A stretch of 64,000 bases of DNA. It comes from Rotaria sordida. Taxonomy: Eukaryota; Rotifera; Eurotatoria; Philodinida; Philodinidae. The stretch covers positions 60,798-124,797 of the forward strand of contig CAJNOL010000543.1 in assembly GCA_905250125.1 (NCBI GenBank). Reading direction: 5' to 3'. The notes under the pieces are model-generated. The model did no database searches, was not told where the DNA came from, and saw only the letters and a program-made list of their open reading frames with translations. Below, piece by piece: positions 60,074 to 64,000 of the stretch. The position numbers and the translations under genes were made by a program. How positions within the stretch are numbered: position 1 is the first letter of the stretch; every line of letters starts with the position of its first letter.

Positions 60074-60626
60074 GAACCAATCCACGTAAAATATTCTCGA
60101 TTTGAAATAAGAAAAAATATTTTTTTTCTTTTTTTTTTTTGATGTTGTATTTTGCTTTTTTGTCAATCAGCTATATTCTTCCTTTACTTTATACTAATCG
60201 CCTAGACATATGCTTTAAAACATAAATTCTTGCTTGTAGTTACATGTATTCCTATTATTCAAAGTCGAGAAATAAATTAAGACAAAATAGATACATCATC
60301 AATGTCGTTGATCATATATTGTATGTCCTACGGAAATATATATCTAGCAATTAAAAGATTTATAAATATGTTTGACAATCGAGATAATGTGTTTTCGGAT
60401 AAGAAAGAAACAAATAACTATCGTTTATGCTACTTATTGAAATATTCAGTGTGCAGAAATTTTAACGGATATTGAACGTATAAATAAGAAAAGAATATCA
60501 AATGGATCGTTAAATGTTTATTTATATAATCTATTTAGATCGAGTTGATTAGAATGAATATTATTTTTATCAAAAATATTCAGAAACTGAACCTTCTGGT
60601 TGTTATTATATGTTTTTCGTTCTACT

Positions 60627-61040
60627 ATAGATATACAATCATAGGACGCATTACATTAGCGCCTACATGTACTGTGCGAATTGTTTTTTTGATATGGCCT
60701 TCTGTTCAGTAGAAAAACGAACTTTTGAATCACTTCTAGTTCTCCGCGAGAATACAACTTGTTGGACTCAACTTTTTACTATAACTAGATTATTGAAAAT
60801 GATGAGATTTATATTCGAAGAAAAAATTTTTAAAGCAGATCTTCAAAAACCTCTGATAATTTAACTGTGATAAATATTTGAACCTGACAGATTGTACTCT
60901 CACAGAGCACTAAAAATGGTCCAAAAGTTTGTTTTTCTATTGAACAGAAGGCTATATCAAAAAAAAAAAAAAAGAAACAAATTGTACCGTTTGATAGCTG
61001 CTGACGAGATGTATTAAATGATCCCTATGATTGCATTTTT
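60627..61040. repeat. Inverted repeat, ~110-130 bp arms
   Basis: GATATGGCCTTCTGTTCAGT near 60692 pairs with the complement of ATTGAACAGAAGGCTATATC near 60938; the neighbouring AAAAACGAACTTTTG / CAAAAGTTTGTTTTT also pair, and pairing extends outward to ACAATCATAGGACG near 60637 against CCCTATGATTGC near 61024. About 410 bp; an A-tract sits next to the right inner arm. Non-coding fold-back element. Confidence 0.7.
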
Positions 61041-62406
61041 ACGGAAGATTGGAAAAGTACTAAGCCTATCAGACGCAAATATTTGCATTCAATCTCTGAA
61101 AGATATCAACTTTCCAACAGATGTTATCGCAGTTGTGTTTTTTTTATTTGACTGCAAGGAATAATAAAAAAAAAACCTAATTTTATATTGAGTAGATAGT
61201 CGATTGCAACATCGTGTGTGTGTGATAACATATTAGTTGTGTTTATATAAATAATCAACTATCTCTTTCTTTCTTGTCAGCGATATTCAAAAAGATTTTT
61301 CATGATTTGAGATTCATTCAGTTTGTTAAGTATTCAATAATCTATTACTAAAATAGTCATTTGTTGCAAGAAAATATTTTCTATTGAATTTAATCAAAAG
61401 CAATAGTCTGTATTTATGACATTTCGTGTAATAACTAGATTTATTCACATTTATTTATTGAGAATAATAAAAAATTGATTTTTGAAATTTCTAAAGAAAA
61501 TCTATAAAGAACATGTCATTCATCATTCAATATAATAATAAATTAAAAATGAATAGTATACTTGTTCTTGTGTTTCTAGATAAAATTGGTGTCTGTCTCA
61601 TTTTTTTTTATTATAGATTTACCAACACCTATTATTATTATATTTGTAACAAATCATAAATAGATAAGAAAAAAGTCAAAAGTTTTATATAACATGCATC
61701 GATGATGTTTATAGTTAACATTTGATATATTTTATTACATGATATTTATTAAAACAAAAAACAAAAAAGAAATTTTTAAGTAAATTTCCAATTGATCTAG
61801 AAGTAGATTCGTTTTAAAACAAACATTAATAACTTTTTCTATATTTTTTATAAACTAATATTAGAAAATTAACATTATCTTATATTTACTTATTTTCATA
61901 GAAATAAATTTTTTTCGAATTTCATCTTGTTAGAATTTATTTTTTTTTTCTATGCAAAAATAATTTCATCAATAATATGTGCAGTTATCACAAGACTACA
62001 AAAGTTGAAGCGGTTCTTTTTTTCCTTCTTTTCTCTTGCTAAAAAAGAAAAACAAGAAAAAAATATTCACGTCTACTATCATAATTACACTGTTGGATGA
62101 ATAATCTATTCCACATAGTAAAGCGTTTAGAAAAAATAACGATAGTAAGGAAGGAAGAAAAATGGTAAAATGGATATACATATATATATTCTATTAAAAC
62201 TTGAATCGGGTGTATAGTGGACATTTATATAACAATTACGCTTCATTTATCTTTGTATAACATACTATTGCACCCAATATACACATACATACGATATATT
62301 GTTTCACCTGAGTAAATGCATATGCACCATTTATTTGCTATAAGATAAAATCTTCATCATGTCTAACAATATTTTTTCCTTTTCAGAACTTTTATTTATT
62401 TCTTTG

Positions 62407-62427
62407 CTTGCACGCCGGGCGTGCAAG
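62407..62427. repeat. Perfect GC-rich 10-bp palindrome
   Basis: CTTGCACGCC, one central G, then GGCGTGCAAG: a perfect inverted repeat with a 1-base centre in a setting where GC words are rare. As RNA it would form a very tight stem; as DNA it could be a dimeric protein site or the tip of a larger element. Flanks (TTTCAGAAC... upstream, ACGAAAATATAG downstream) do not extend the pairing. Confidence 0.6.
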
Positions 62428-63907
62428 ACGAAAATATAGCTAACAATAACGTGTTTCAAGAGACGAACGACATTATTCACAATATTGTATCGACAACATG
62501 TAAGTTTATTGTTCTTATTCAAGGTCTATTTGCATTTTTTTTTGTCCGAAGAGACACAATATAGGAAAATGAATATTAGAGCTTAAAGATTATTTAGGAC
62601 TGTGATGAGAGTTAAAATTGTTCTTTTGAACAAAATGGATAGTTGGGAAAGAACACTTAAAAATTAAAATCGTTATAATTATCAACTAATTTTAACTCGA
62701 TAAAACTTTTACGTAAATTAGATTAATTTGAAATAATAATCTCTTGATTGATATGTTTCATAAAATTGATGAAAAATCAGTTAGATTTACAATGTCCTTA
62801 CCCTTCAGAAAGTCAACATTTATGAATTTTTCTTTAAGTGTGTACTTTTTTATATATTCATATGTAAATGAACTTTTTTGTCGTATTTATGTGTCGAGTA
62901 ACAATATTTAAGTACTGAAAAATTATTCTCATTGAATTTTCACTTTTTTAAAATAGCAATCATTTTCAATGTAAATTGGAATGAAATTAAAATCATGCTC
63001 TTAATCAATATAATTATACTTGTTTTATTTCAACATAACATTACGACAGAAGATTTTTCTTTGTTCACTTTTATACATCTATGATTATTTATATTAACAC
63101 TTTTATTATTCTCCATTTTTTCTGGGTAATATATTGATGAGTGGAAAAAAGAAATAAAAGAACAAAGAAAGCAAGGCCACAGAACCAAAAGGAAGAATAG
63201 AAAAATGCGTTCATTTGCGTCTTATAAGTCAAGGATGCCGATAAATACTTGCTACATCATTCAGGAGAGACAAGTGTATGATAGAATGTTGATTACTGAC
63301 GTGAATACATTATATTAGTGAGCACGAGTTTGATTAATACTTTTAACTACGTAGTTTAAAATCATGAGTGATATTAAACAATTTTTATTGATTAGTTATT
63401 ATAATGAATAAGGTTTACAATTTAGAACTGCGATTGAAAGTGATTCATCAGTTATAAGTCTAATAGAATACTTCACTTAATTAACTAAGTTCTTGCGACT
63501 AGAGTCAACATTAGTTTCTAGACTTTTTAAAATTCTAGAAGGTCACTTCCTAAATCTTCAAAATCGTGTTATGGAGAAGAGTTTTTTTGTTAGTATTTGA
63601 GTAACTATAATCCTAACTAGACAATACTTCAAGGAAAAAAAAAGATTTTTAATTCTTATTTAAATTGCAAATTTGTTTCTATTTTATCCAACAGAATATG
63701 GAGCTAATGTCAAAATACAACATTAACGAAGATAGTTACAGTTGATAATTTGCAATTAAAAATATTCTAGTGTGATATTTGAATAAGATAAAATGTTTAC
63801 ATTCCAATACGAATCATTTCATTATCTGTACAATTTTCTTTTGAGCATTTTCTTTTATTTAAAACTATGGTGAATTTAATTCATTATTTTAACAAATGCT
63901 TTTATTA

Positions 63908-63950
<43 letters not shown>
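63908..63950. repeat. (AT)n microsatellite
   Basis: Almost uninterrupted AT repeat of about 40 bases ending in GTGTGT. Similar shorter runs are at 9246-9276, 22198-22231, 48833-48847 and 50704-50722. Confidence 0.9.
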
Positions 63951-63954
<4 letters not shown>

Positions 63955-64000
63955 ATTTTATTTATCAATAGAAACAACCTCAAAACCTTGCTAAAGAAAA

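Larger units (their letters stand above)
60074..64000. other. Long region without a recognised gene
   Basis: Nearly 4 kb, the largest gene-free stretch. It opens with the TMBIM6 3' flank (AATAAA near 60273). It contains an inverted repeat at 60627-61040, the GC-rich palindrome at 62407-62427 and a terminal (AT)n microsatellite. The frames 60667-60864 (plus, inside the inverted repeat) and 62331-62522 (minus) are not supported as genes. It may hold distant 5' exons or promoter of a gene beyond the window. Confidence 0.4.

Noticed and set aside
60667-60864. Small Cys-containing open frame downstream of TMBIM6
   Set aside because: Coincides with the arm of a fold-back element; the other arm reads the same sequence reversed.
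62331-62522. Minus-strand open frame spanning the GC palindrome
   Set aside because: Its only unusual residues come from translating the palindrome; no start context or partner exon.
1-64000. tRNA, rRNA and CRISPR arrays
   Set aside because: I looked for B-box words (GGTTCGANTCC type), rRNA core words and regularly spaced direct repeats and found none by eye; a covariance-model scan would be needed to exclude tRNAs fully.

Overview
The window is AT-rich animal nuclear DNA. Genes are broken by many short GT-AG introns, mostly 45-75 bases with a pyrimidine-rich acceptor, and most intergenic and large-intron DNA is A/T homopolymers, (AT)n/(AAT)n microsatellites and decayed transposons. The metazoan gene set (Van Gogh, TDP-43, soluble guanylate cyclase, LRRIQ3, ZNF593, Bax inhibitor 1), the very small introns, a hevein/expansin-like secreted protein of fungal or plant type, and a bacterial-type YscW-like domain joined to MsrB suggest a bdelloid rotifer (Rotaria/Adineta type). 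That assignment is inference from gene content and architecture; no species marker is visible.

Layout. 0.2-4.7 kb: LRRIQ3-like ciliary protein (minus). 4.7-7.4 kb: non-coding with a ~600 bp palindromic element. 7.4-8.6 kb: secreted four-hevein plus expansin-like protein (plus). 9.3-12.8 kb: atypical soluble guanylate cyclase (plus) lacking one metal-binding Asp. 12.8-14.4 kb: two small unidentified minus-strand genes. 14.9-15.7 kb: fold-back mariner derivative. 17.4-19.7 kb: tandem pair of UBASH3/TULA-like histidine phosphatases (plus). 20.0-22.2 kb: TARDBP/TDP-43 (minus, convergent with the phosphatases). 23.3-23.8 kb: intronless orphan secreted or GPI-type protein (minus). 25-31 kb: repeats and two decayed Tc1/mariner elements. 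31.2-31.7 kb: ZNF593/Bud20 (minus). 32.1-35.4 kb: orphan Cys/His-rich B-box-like protein (plus). 36.6-37.2 kb: internally deleted mariner with a transposase C-terminus. 38.3-39.8 kb: orphan secreted protein with a run of duplicated micro-exons (plus). 40.1-41.2 kb: possible gene ruin (minus). 41.4-43.9 kb: STELLO/DUF288 glycosyltransferase pseudogene carrying stop codons but almost no frameshifts (plus). 44.0-45.1 kb: secreted YscW-MsrB fusion (plus). 45.3-46.5 kb: repeats. 47.0-50.4 kb: VANGL (minus). 52.5-55.7 kb: nested palindromic repeats and a decayed Tc1 element. 56.3-57.4 kb: small Mps1/TTK-like kinase (plus). 58.6-60.1 kb: TMBIM6/Bax inhibitor 1 (plus). 60.1-64 kb: no gene seen; repeats and one striking GC-rich palindrome.

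The genes are not a pathway or operon; they are independent housekeeping, signalling and secreted genes. The shared theme is the spaces between them: at least ten long imperfect inverted repeats of several unrelated sequences, two of them with TA target duplications and mariner-type ends, one inserted inside another, and several within introns of otherwise intact genes. Exon coordinates were worked out by hand from splice signals and phase; summed coding lengths are multiples of three for every multi-exon model given.
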